Shown piece by piece: positions 26,980-34,395 of a DNA stretch of 64,000 bases. The DNA lies in contig NZ_AUIU01000014.1 in NCBI RefSeq assembly GCF_000423865.1, positions 1 through 64,000 on the forward strand, in the 5' to 3' direction. Every line of letters starts with the position of its first letter. The stretch's first letter is position 1. The notes under the pieces were generated by a model, which was not told the origin of the DNA, ran no database searches, and was given only the letters and a program-made list of their open reading frames with translations. The stretch is from Thermodesulfovibrio thiophilus DSM 17215 (GTDB lineage: Bacteria > Nitrospirota > Thermodesulfovibrionia > Thermodesulfovibrionales > Thermodesulfovibrionaceae). The translations under genes were made by a program, and so were the position numbers.

Positions 26980-27026
26980 TAAATTCTAGTATGATTGTCA
27001 TTAATGAACACACTATCACTTAACTA

Positions 27027-27902
27027 TTATTTAATCAAACCAGCGTTTCGCAAAACCTCCGCAAGTTTTTCCTTATTTGACTGAGACATTTCACATAGAG
27101 GAAGTCTGAATTCTTCCGCTATCTTACCTATCATTGAAAGAGCTGTTTTTACAGGAATTGGATTGGTCTCAATAAACATGACTTTATTAATTGGTTCAAG
27201 CTTATAATGAAGTTGTCGTGCTTTTGCAATATCGCCTCTTTCCCAGGCATTAAAAAGTTCTGCCATATCCCCTGGACAGATATTTGCTGTAACAGAAATA
27301 GCACCTTTACCACCAAGCGCAAGAAGTGTGAGATTGGTAAAATCATCTCCTGAAAGAACAGTGATTTTATCTCCACAGAGGCGTATAATTTCACTTACCT
27401 GTTTCATGTCTCCTGTAGCTTCTTTAATGCCCATAATCTGTGGTATTTCAGCTAAACGGGCAACTGTTGATGGAAGAAGATTTACTGATGTTCTTCCAGG
27501 AACATTATAAAGAATAATAGGTAAACCGGTTGAACTGGCGATTGTTTTAAAGTGTCTATACAGTCCTTCCTGGGTTGGTTTGTTGTAATACGGAGTTACA
27601 ATAAGAGCAGCATCTGCACCGAGTTGTTCAGCTTTTTTTGTAATCATAATTGCTTCTTCTGTAGAGTTTGAACCAGTTCCTACAATAACTGGAATTCGCT
27701 TATTGACAACTTTTACTGCGATCTCTATTACTTTATAGTGCTCTTCATAATCAAGAGTGGAAGCTTCACCTGTGGTACCGCAGGGGACAATTCCATGAGT
27801 TCCTTCTTTGATATGCCATTCTATGAGGTGTTCAAAAGCTTTCTCATCAATTTTGCCATTTTTAAATGGCGTTACAATTGCAACCATTGAACCTTTAAAC
27901 AT
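27027..27902 (-). CDS. dapA: 4-hydroxy-tetrahydrodipicolinate synthase DapA
   Basis: A 291-residue TIM-barrel aldolase that condenses pyruvate with aspartate semialdehyde in lysine and diaminopimelate synthesis. The Schiff-base lysine is in IMGIKEATGD, the catalytic tyrosine in ILYNVPGRTS, and the GTTGE pyruvate loop is present (PCGTTGEASTL). AGGAGG lies eight bases before the ATG. First of the dapA-recN-tldD-lpxC run. Confidence 0.97.
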   Translation of the reverse strand: MFKGSMVAIVTPFKNGKIDEKAFEHLIEWHIKEGTHGIVPCGTTGEASTLDYEEHYKVIEIAVKVVNKRIPVIVGTGSNSTEEAIMITKKAEQLGADAALIVTPYYNKPTQEGLYRHFKTIASSTGLPIILYNVPGRTSVNLLPSTVARLAEIPQIMGIKEATGDMKQVSEIIRLCGDKITVLSGDDFTNLTLLALGGKGAISVTANICPGDMAELFNAWERGDIAKARQLHYKLEPINKVMFIETNPIPVKTALSMIGKIAEEFRLPLCEMSQSNKEKLAEVLRNAGLIK

Positions 27903-28043
27903 TTTTATAACCTCCTGCTGAATTTTTAAAAAATTATAACATTTTAATTATCTGTTTATTATATTTTAATTGCAGATATAAATGATACACTTTTTTATCG
28001 CACAGGTGTACTCTGTTTTTTTTAATTAATCGGTAAAAAATGT

Positions 28044-28049
28044 TATAAT
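28044..28049 (+). promoter_or_regulatory. -10 box adjoining a nitroreductase start codon
   Basis: A consensus TATAAT ends five bases before ATG 28055, with only T between them and no Shine-Dalgarno. The transcript would start at or next to the ATG (leaderless). The expected -35 position reads TTTAAT, which is weak. Confidence 0.5.
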
Positions 28050-28054
28050 TTTTT

Positions 28055-28564
28055 ATGCAGGACATTTTAGAAATAATTAAAACACGTAGAAGTATAAGAA
28101 AATTTAAACAAGAGTCTCCTCCGGAAGATTTAATCAAAAAATGTATTGAGGCAGCACTTTATGCACCTTCATCAATGAATTCTCAGCCCTGGTATTTTGT
28201 AATTGTCAAAGATAGAACAAAAATTAAAGAAATTGCAAAAGTTCAAAAATTTACAAAGTTTCTTGAAAATGCGCCATATATTATAGTTGCACTTGCTGAT
28301 GAAAAAAGAAGTAAACACTGGCTTGAAGATATGGGCTGTTCATTGATGGCACTTTTGCTTGAAGCTCACAGTCTTGGGTTGGGTGCATGCTGGGGAGCAG
28401 TTTATAATCCTGATAATAAAGACAGAGAAAATTATATCCGACAGATAATTGATATTCCAGAAAATTTAAGGATTATTTCATGTATTGGCATTGGATATCC
28501 TGACGAGATTCCTCACCCAAAAAAAGTTAAAACTCTTGAGGAAGCAATAATAAAAATTATTTGA
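28055..28564 (+). CDS. nitroreductase-family flavoprotein
   Basis: A 169-residue FMN-dependent oxidoreductase. The N-terminal IIKTRRSIRKFKQ gives the FMN phosphate-binding arginines, AALYAPSSMNSQPWYFV is the conserved second motif, and LGLGACWGAVYNP the third. Family members reduce nitro compounds, quinones or enones with NAD(P)H; the real substrate cannot be told. Divergent from dapA. A second, different nitroreductase lies at 52062. Confidence 0.9.
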   Translation: MQDILEIIKTRRSIRKFKQESPPEDLIKKCIEAALYAPSSMNSQPWYFVIVKDRTKIKEIAKVQKFTKFLENAPYIIVALADEKRSKHWLEDMGCSLMALLLEAHSLGLGACWGAVYNPDNKDRENYIRQIIDIPENLRIISCIGIGYPDEIPHPKKVKTLEEAIIKII

Positions 28565-28582
28565 ATTATCTTTTTAACACAG

Positions 28583-28602
28583 ATAGCAAAAAACCTTGCT
28601 AT
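28583..28602. terminator. possible weak terminator after the nitroreductase
   Basis: ATAGCAA-aaaacc-TTGCTAT forms a seven-base stem 20 bases after the stop codon. The downstream bases are not a T run, so its terminator role is uncertain. Confidence 0.35.
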
Positions 28603-28708
28603 TCACTATATCAAAATCCTATCAACCAGGTAATCTGCCTTATTTTGATAACCTTGCAAATAATTATAAAGATTTTTAGTGTTTTAAATTATAATGATAG
28701 GGATGTGT

Positions 28709-29107
28709 ATGGAACAATATATCTTTAAACCAATAGGCTATATTAAAACAAATACAAAAAATATTCCACGACACTGGACAATTTCAGATCTTGAAGGAGA
28801 GATTATTATTAATCCTGAGTATAAAGATGGGTTAAAAGGTATAAAAAAAGGAGATAAAATTGTTGTTATTTTTTATTTCCATAAATCACCCCCATTTACA
28901 TATGATAAGCTTATTCAGAAACCAGCTCATATTAATGAACAAAGAGGAGTCTTCAGCATCTGTTCACCGCATAGGCCAAATCCAATAGGGCTTTCAGTGC
29001 TTGAAGTAGTTGATATTTTCGATAATGTAATCAAAGTACGAAGAATTGATATGTTTGATGGAACTCCTGTGCTCGATATAAAGCCTTATATTGAGATTCA
29101 ATCTTAA
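28709..29107 (+). CDS. TsaA/TrmO-type tRNA (N6-threonylcarbamoyladenosine) methyltransferase-like protein
   Basis: A 132-residue protein of the UPF0066/TrmO family, which uses SAM in a beta-barrel to N6-methylate t6A37 of some tRNAs. Family strings are KPIGYIKTN near the start, FYFHKS, RGVFSICSPHRPNPIGLSVL (split at RGVFS) and DGTPVLDIKPYI. I favour ATG 28709; in-frame ATGs also lie at 28694 and 28703. It is single-domain, without the C-terminal extension of E. coli TrmO. Confidence 0.85.
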   Translation: MEQYIFKPIGYIKTNTKNIPRHWTISDLEGEIIINPEYKDGLKGIKKGDKIVVIFYFHKSPPFTYDKLIQKPAHINEQRGVFSICSPHRPNPIGLSVLEVVDIFDNVIKVRRIDMFDGTPVLDIKPYIEIQS

Positions 29108-29179
29108 AAAACTTTAATTTTCGTTTTATACTATATTTTCCTTCTATGGTCAAATTAAATTCAAATTAGATTATAATGG

Positions 29180-29208
29180 TTGACAAATTTTTTAAAAGTA
29201 GATAAAAT
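29180..29208 (+). promoter_or_regulatory. sigma-70 promoter of the cydAB operon
   Basis: TTGACA (29180-29185), a 17-base spacer and TAAAAT (29203-29208) make a near-consensus promoter 31 bases before cydA. An inverted repeat GTAGA-n9-TCTAC (29198-29216) spans the -10 box and could be an operator, perhaps for the Rrf2 regulator encoded at the end of the operon. Confidence 0.65.
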
Positions 29209-29238
29209 TAGTCTACAATAAGAATTGAGGAGGGAGGT

Positions 29239-30540
29239 ATGGATACAGTTTTATTAAGCAGGTTGCAGTTTGCCATAACTGCAGGTTTTCATTTTATTTT
29301 TGTTCCATTGACACTTGGGCTGTCTGTGCTTGTGGCTTACATGGAGAGCAAATATCTTGCAACAGGAGATAAGGATTATTTAAGAATGACTAAATTTTGG
29401 GGAAGACTTTTTCTTATTAATTTTGCATTGGGAGTTGTTACCGGTATTACTCTTGAATTTCAGTTCGGAATGAACTGGGCAGAGTATTCTCGGTATGTTG
29501 GTGACATATTTGGTTCTCCTCTTGCAATTGAGGCGACTGTGGCATTCTTTCTTGAATCAACATTTCTTGGAGTCTGGATATTTGGATGGAATCGAATTTC
29601 ACCAAAACTTCATGCCATCTCAATATGGCTTGTTGCACTTGCGACAAATCTTTCAGCATTATGGATTCTGATCGCAAACGGATGGATGCAACATCCTGTA
29701 GGTTATGTAATTAATAATGCAAGAGCTGAAATGGTTGATTTTTGGGCAGTTGTTACGAATCCATATGGTTTGCTAAAGTTTGCGCATACTGTGCTATCTG
29801 GATGGGTAGTTGCAGGATTTTTTATACTCGGTATATCTGCCTATCACTTGTTACGAAAAAGTGAAATTAATTTTTTTAAAAAATCTCTGAAAATCGGTGC
29901 AGTTTTTGCTCTTCTAAGTTCAATATTAGTGGCTGGAGTGGGGCATTTTCATGGACATGAAGTTGCGCATACACAACCAACAAAAATGGCAGCTATGGAG
30001 TCTCTTTGGGAAACAACAAAGGATGCACCAATGTATTTATTGCTTATTCCTGATCCTGCAAATGAGAAAAACTCTGTCGAAGCAATAGGCATTCCTTCAA
30101 TGCTCAGCATTCTTGCAGGACAGAAAGAGGTGAAAGGTTTAAAGGATTTTTCTCCGTCAGAAAGACCTCCTGTAACATTAACATTTATAAGTTTCAGATT
30201 GATGGTGGGACTGGGGTTTCTTTTCATTATTATTTCTTTATGGGCTTTTTTTAAATTTAAAACAGTGGAACACAGTAGAACACTTCTGAGGATTTTACTG
30301 TGGTCAATTCCATTGCCTTATATTGCGGCACAATTTGGATGGATTGTTGCTGAAGTTGGAAGACAGCCATGGATAGTATATGGAATACTGAAAACATCAG
30401 ATGCTGTTTCCAAAGCTGTTACACCAGCACAGGTTGTGGCTTCTCTAATAGGATTCACAATATTTTATGGCGCTCTGGGAATAATTGATATTTATTTACT
30501 GTCAAAGTATGCAAGAAAAGGACCTGAAAAGGAGGTATAA
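29239..30540 (+). CDS. cydA: cytochrome bd ubiquinol oxidase subunit I
   Basis: A 433-residue membrane protein with nine helices that carries haems b558, b595 and d and reduces oxygen with quinol electrons. Haem histidines are in AGFHFIFVPLTLG and in the GHFHGHE/KFAHT region, and the quinol loop is of the short type. The GWIVAEVGRQPW signature is present. GAGGAGGGAGG precedes the ATG. In an otherwise anaerobic-looking gene set it probably serves oxygen protection. It is followed by cydB with an AAAGGAGG site inside its own last codons. Confidence 0.96.
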   Translation: MDTVLLSRLQFAITAGFHFIFVPLTLGLSVLVAYMESKYLATGDKDYLRMTKFWGRLFLINFALGVVTGITLEFQFGMNWAEYSRYVGDIFGSPLAIEATVAFFLESTFLGVWIFGWNRISPKLHAISIWLVALATNLSALWILIANGWMQHPVGYVINNARAEMVDFWAVVTNPYGLLKFAHTVLSGWVVAGFFILGISAYHLLRKSEINFFKKSLKIGAVFALLSSILVAGVGHFHGHEVAHTQPTKMAAMESLWETTKDAPMYLLLIPDPANEKNSVEAIGIPSMLSILAGQKEVKGLKDFSPSERPPVTLTFISFRLMVGLGFLFIIISLWAFFKFKTVEHSRTLLRILLWSIPLPYIAAQFGWIVAEVGRQPWIVYGILKTSDAVSKAVTPAQVVASLIGFTIFYGALGIIDIYLLSKYARKGPEKEV

Positions 30541-30541
30541 G

Positions 30542-31564
30542 ATGGAGTTTCAAATTATATGGTTTATTTTATGGGGATTACTCTGGGCAGTTTATTTTGC
30601 CCTTGATGGATTTGACTTCGGAGCAGGAATTTTATATCCTTTCATATCGAAAAATGAAATGGACAAAAAAGCTGTAATTCATGCAATAGGGCCTATCTGG
30701 AATGGTAATGAGGTCTGGCTTATAACAGCTGGAGGAGCAACTTTTGCTGCGTTTCCCACGACCTATGCTTACATGTTCAGTTATCTTTATACTCCGCTTT
30801 TAATAATTCTTTTTGCATTGATTTTTCGTGGAGTTGCTCTTGAGTTAAGAGGTAAGGCAACCACAGATATGCAGAAAAAATTTTGGGATTTCTGGATATT
30901 TACAGGAAGTTTCATCCCGGCATTGTTATTTGGTGTTGCATTTGGAAATATTTTCATGGGATTGAAATTTGATGATTCAGGATATTACGGAACACTGCTC
31001 AGTCTGCTTAATCCATATGGATTACTTGTTGGTTTGCTTTTTTTATTCACATTTATTGTTCATGGTAGCTTATGGATTTCATTAAGAGTTCCGGATGCTC
31101 TTGCTGAGAAAGGAATGAGAAAGGCTAAAAAATTCTGGTATCTTCAAACAGTATGCGCTGTGTTGTTTTTAATTTTGACTGCACCATTTACAAATTTATA
31201 TGACAATTTTATTAAAATGCCGATCTGGTTTGTTGTTCCTGCTATAGCTGTAGCTTGCCTGCTTTTTACTGGTTTATGCATCAAGAAAAACAAAAATGGT
31301 AAGGCCTTTGTTTTTTCTGCTTTATTTGTTATAAGTCTTGTTTTCAGTGGTATTATAGGGCTTTATCCAAATCTTATTCCATCAGCGATTGATCCGAAAT
31401 ACAGTCTGACAATTTTCAATTCATCATCAAGTCCATATACTCTTAAAATTATGACAATTGTGGTTGCCATATTTGTTCCAATTGTTCTGTTGTATCAGGC
31501 CTGGACATATAAGACATTTATGTACAAAATAACTGAAAAAGAGTTAAAGGAGGAAAGTTATTAA
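30542..31564 (+). CDS. cydB: cytochrome bd ubiquinol oxidase subunit II
   Basis: A 340-residue partner of CydA. The start at ATG 30542 follows AAAGGAGG at ideal spacing and directly abuts the cydA stop. Signature strings are LWAVYFALDGFDFGAGIL, GPIWNGNEVWLITAGGATFA and the repeated helices to the end. Its stop codon overlaps the putative ATT start of the following regulator. Confidence 0.96.
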   Translation: MEFQIIWFILWGLLWAVYFALDGFDFGAGILYPFISKNEMDKKAVIHAIGPIWNGNEVWLITAGGATFAAFPTTYAYMFSYLYTPLLIILFALIFRGVALELRGKATTDMQKKFWDFWIFTGSFIPALLFGVAFGNIFMGLKFDDSGYYGTLLSLLNPYGLLVGLLFLFTFIVHGSLWISLRVPDALAEKGMRKAKKFWYLQTVCAVLFLILTAPFTNLYDNFIKMPIWFVVPAIAVACLLFTGLCIKKNKNGKAFVFSALFVISLVFSGIIGLYPNLIPSAIDPKYSLTIFNSSSSPYTLKIMTIVVAIFVPIVLLYQAWTYKTFMYKITEKELKEESY

Positions 31565-31979
31565 AGGATTACAGATTACAAGAGAAACAGATTATGCCAT
31601 CCGAACTGTCCTTTATCTTTCAGGAAGGGAAAATTATTTTGCAAAAGCAGAAGATATTTCAAAGACTATGGATATTCCCAAAAGCTTTTTAAGAAAGATT
31701 CTAAAACAGCTGGAAAAACAAGGTCTTCTAAGGATCAAAAGGGGAGTAAGTGGTGGTATAACATTAATAAAGAAACCGGAAGAAATAACGCTTTATGATA
31801 CTATTATTGCAGTGGAAAAAAATGTTGCTCTTAACAGATGTGTGGTTAATAAAACAGTTTGTAGATTTTCGTCTCAATGTCCTGTGCATCCTGTATGGTT
31901 TAAGTTAAGGGACGGGTTAATTAAGGCATTAAAGGAGATTAATTTTTCAGGACTAATATCTCAAGGGACTGTCTTATAG
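31560..31979 (+). CDS. Rrf2-family iron-sulfur transcription regulator with probable ATT start
   Basis: The 139-residue product has the complete Rrf2 winged helix: ITRETDYAIRTVLYL, AEDISKTMDIPKSFLRKILK, GLLRIKRGVSGGITL, and the three cluster cysteines in CVVNKTVCRFSSQCPVHPVW. The reading frame has a stop at 31545 and no ATG, GTG or TTG before 31668, which would remove the first helices. ATT at 31560 lies six bases after AGGAGG (31548-31553) and overlaps the cydB stop (ATTAA). I therefore infer an ATT start. Cydab-linked Rrf2 proteins sense redox or iron-sulfur state and may control this operon. Confidence 0.8.
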   Translation: MKGLQITRETDYAIRTVLYLSGRENYFAKAEDISKTMDIPKSFLRKILKQLEKQGLLRIKRGVSGGITLIKKPEEITLYDTIIAVEKNVALNRCVVNKTVCRFSSQCPVHPVWFKLRDGLIKALKEINFSGLISQGTVL

Positions 31980-32518
31980 GCAGTCCCTTCAAAAATTAAA
32001 AGCCAGTTTTTGAAAATATTTACCTTTTCTTCTCCATATTTTGAAAGATCCTGTATGATTTCTTCCACTGTTCTTATTCTTACTGAACCATCTGGCTCCT
32101 TAGAGAAGAATTTATCCGCAAAAGCTATTATTTTTTGTTCCGTAGTAATAGGCATCATATCGAGTGGAGGCAGAGGAAGTTTATTTTTTATAATCTCTTC
32201 CTTTGTTATTCCAACTCCAGTATGCCTTTCACATACAAGAGCATGTTCTGGATAGCCTTCTTTTTCAACTATTTCTCTACCAAGGTAACCATGGGCAATA
32301 TAGGGGAAACTGCCATGACAGTCCAGTTTTGGAGTATCTGTCATAAAAATTCCGATGTCATGTAGCATTGATGCTTCATAAATAAAATTTTTATCAACTT
32401 TAAATTTCTCAGCAACCTGCAATGCTTTTTCAGCAACTTTTTCTGAGTGATTTAATAGTATTTTAAATGCCAGAGTATCTGGATTGTAATATTTTTTTAT
32501 GATGTCCACGGGATTCAT
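31961..32518 (-). CDS. HD-domain phosphohydrolase, function unknown
   Basis: A 185-residue protein with the HDIG form of the HD domain: H24 in NHSEKVAEKAL, HD in ASMLHDIGIFM, further histidines in AHGYLGREIV and CERHTGVGI, and a late D in IIAFADKFFS. These ligate one or two metals for phosphate-ester hydrolysis, often on nucleotides. The substrate is unknown. It converges on the Rrf2 gene with a 19-base overlap. Confidence 0.85.
   Translation of the reverse strand: MNPVDIIKKYYNPDTLAFKILLNHSEKVAEKALQVAEKFKVDKNFIYEASMLHDIGIFMTDTPKLDCHGSFPYIAHGYLGREIVEKEGYPEHALVCERHTGVGITKEEIIKNKLPLPPLDMMPITTEQKIIAFADKFFSKEPDGSVRIRTVEEIIQDLSKYGEEKVNIFKNWLLIFEGTAYKTVP
31963..31989. terminator. stem shared by two convergent gene ends
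   Basis: AAGGGACTG (31963-31971) and CAGTCCCTT (31981-31989) form a nine-base stem around the stop codons of the Rrf2 and HD-domain genes. Neither strand has a strong T run after it. A bidirectional terminator or 3' stabilising stem is likely. Confidence 0.45.
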
Positions 32519-32587
32519 TTTTTTTCATTATATCATGCTTTTTGGGATATTTTAAATGCTAACATTCTAAAGATTAGACCTTTTTTG

Positions 32588-33103
32588 TCATTTTATTTTA
32601 AGTGGCTGGCCAGCAATTATTAGATACGCTGTATCTGCAATCTCCATTACTCTCTGATTCATCTGACCTGACAGATCAATAAATGTTCGTCCAAGTTCAG
32701 TAGCTGGAATTATTCCAGTTCCAGTTTCATTGGATATAATGAATAAATGAGCATCTTTTTTCAATTTATATGATTTCAATGAACAGAGAAATGATTCTAG
32801 GAACTCATCGATAGGATTGCATTCAATAAGCAAATTGGTCAGCCACGCTGTCAGACAGTCAATTATTATGATGGATGACTCAGGAATTTTTTTTAAAGCA
32901 GTAGATAAATCAATAGGTTCTTCAATTGTAATCCATCTATTATCACGATTTTTCTTGTGATTCTCAATTCGCTCCTCCATTTCACTGTCTGTGGCTCTTG
33001 CTGTTGCGATGAAATAAAAATTTTTATGTGGAAGTTTTTCAGCCTCTCGTAATGCAAAACTACTTTTGCCGCTTTTCATGCCACCAATAATAAATGCGAT
33101 CAT
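32588..33103 (-). CDS. cobU: adenosylcobinamide kinase / adenosylcobinamide-phosphate guanylyltransferase
   Basis: A 171-residue bifunctional enzyme of nucleotide-loop assembly in cobalamin synthesis. The P-loop is IIGGMKSGKSSFA, followed by the family string NFYFIATARATDSEMEERIE with H/R residues for GMP transfer, IIIDCLTAWLTNLL and LGRTFIDLSGQMNQRVME. It is the last gene of the cobalamin run, 62 bases after the amidotransferase-like gene. Confidence 0.93.
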   Translation of the reverse strand: MIAFIIGGMKSGKSSFALREAEKLPHKNFYFIATARATDSEMEERIENHKKNRDNRWITIEEPIDLSTALKKIPESSIIIIDCLTAWLTNLLIECNPIDEFLESFLCSLKSYKLKKDAHLFIISNETGTGIIPATELGRTFIDLSGQMNQRVMEIADTAYLIIAGQPLKIK

Positions 33104-33165
33104 TTAATTCACCAAAAAGAATTTATTGTAAAATAAAAACATATTCTTGGTCAGAATGAATTTTA

Positions 33166-34395
33166 TCATTCAAGCTTTGATTTTAAAAGTAAGAACAGGA
33201 TTTCATCAATTTTTTCTATAAGTTCTTTGTAACGTCCTCCATAGCTTTTAGTTTTTCCGAAAAGTTTATCCCTGAGCAAATTTATTTCATAGTCATTGCA
33301 AAGATTATAAGTTATTTTCTCTTTCTGAAGAGCGATTCTCTCTCTTATTAGAAGTTCTCTGGATTCTGAGAGAAAACTTTTAAGCTCTGAAGATATTTGT
33401 GTTAATGCACTATTAATAAATTCAAGATAGTTTAAAGGAGGTTCCTTTATTTCAGTAAAAATCCTGTCAATCATGTAGTGGAGATTTATATATTCAAACC
33501 CTCTTATCCCTCTTCTCCACTGATACATAAATGGATATCGTTTAAACCACAAAAAATTTCTTTCACCGAACAAAATAAATGTTTTTATCTGTTCCGAGAT
33601 CTGTTGTATTAAATGGAAAAGCGATTCTGTATTACCAGGTTTATTATTTATAGAGTCAACAAATGTATTTGAATGAGAAAAATCAGATAATTCAAACAGG
33701 CTTTTAATATTTTTAAAAACCTTCAGTCCATCTGAATTTAAAGGAGTATCAAAATGAATCAATGATAAAAAGACTTTGCCTCTTCCATACTCTGTCTCAA
33801 TCATTATTGGTGCATCTTTCATTTTTTTAGGATTAAGATTAATTCCATAAATAGATTCTAATTCATTCCAGTGTCCCTCAAAATCAGATGCAGGAATATC
33901 AGAACTGAATGCACCATCACAGTAATCATTAAAACTTGCAAGAACTTTTATATTTTTATCATTAACAAGAAACTCAGATGGCCACCACAGGTAAAACTCA
34001 GGGTTTTTAATATTAATCCATAGTGAATGATCATAAAAAGCTACTTTTACAGGGCCACTAAATCCTGGAACTCTATCTTTTTTTCTTTTGATATTTACAA
34101 TTCCAATTCCTTCAATGGTTGCAAGACCTGCTCCTCCGCATATTCCAAAATATATGCCTCCATCTTTTATGAACTTTTTTATTAAATCTGCTCCGTTAGT
34201 TCCAATTCTCTGAAACTTATTTTTTGCCCAGCCACCTGGAACAAAAAGGACTTTATATTTATGAATGTTTTTTAAATCTTTTGATTGTATAAGCTTAAAA
34301 GAAATATCAGTTTTTAGTAATGCATCGTAAAGCCATATCCCCCATAGGTAGGATTCATCCCATAGAAGAGCTGCCAAGTTTGTATTCTCTCTCAT
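33166..34395 (-). CDS. amidotransferase-like protein (BPL-N/GATase1 fold) in the cobalamin operon
   Basis: A roughly 409-residue protein of unknown role. Residues 1-220 look like the glutamine-amidotransferase-like domain seen at the N-terminus of some biotin protein ligases: VLFVPGGWAKNKF, then a nucleophile elbow YFGICGGAGLATIEGIGI with its cysteine, and RGKVFLSLIHFDTP near the end of the domain. The last 190 residues are mostly helical with no motif I recognise. The start overlaps the cbiG-cbiH gene by about 40 bases (alternatively ATG 34407), so it is co-translated with cobalamin enzymes and may act in corrin amidation or cobalt handling. That is inference. Confidence 0.7.
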   Translation of the reverse strand: MRENTNLAALLWDESYLWGIWLYDALLKTDISFKLIQSKDLKNIHKYKVLFVPGGWAKNKFQRIGTNGADLIKKFIKDGGIYFGICGGAGLATIEGIGIVNIKRKKDRVPGFSGPVKVAFYDHSLWINIKNPEFYLWWPSEFLVNDKNIKVLASFNDYCDGAFSSDIPASDFEGHWNELESIYGINLNPKKMKDAPIMIETEYGRGKVFLSLIHFDTPLNSDGLKVFKNIKSLFELSDFSHSNTFVDSINNKPGNTESLFHLIQQISEQIKTFILFGERNFLWFKRYPFMYQWRRGIRGFEYINLHYMIDRIFTEIKEPPLNYLEFINSALTQISSELKSFLSESRELLIRERIALQKEKITYNLCNDYEINLLRDKLFGKTKSYGGRYKELIEKIDEILFLLLKSKLE

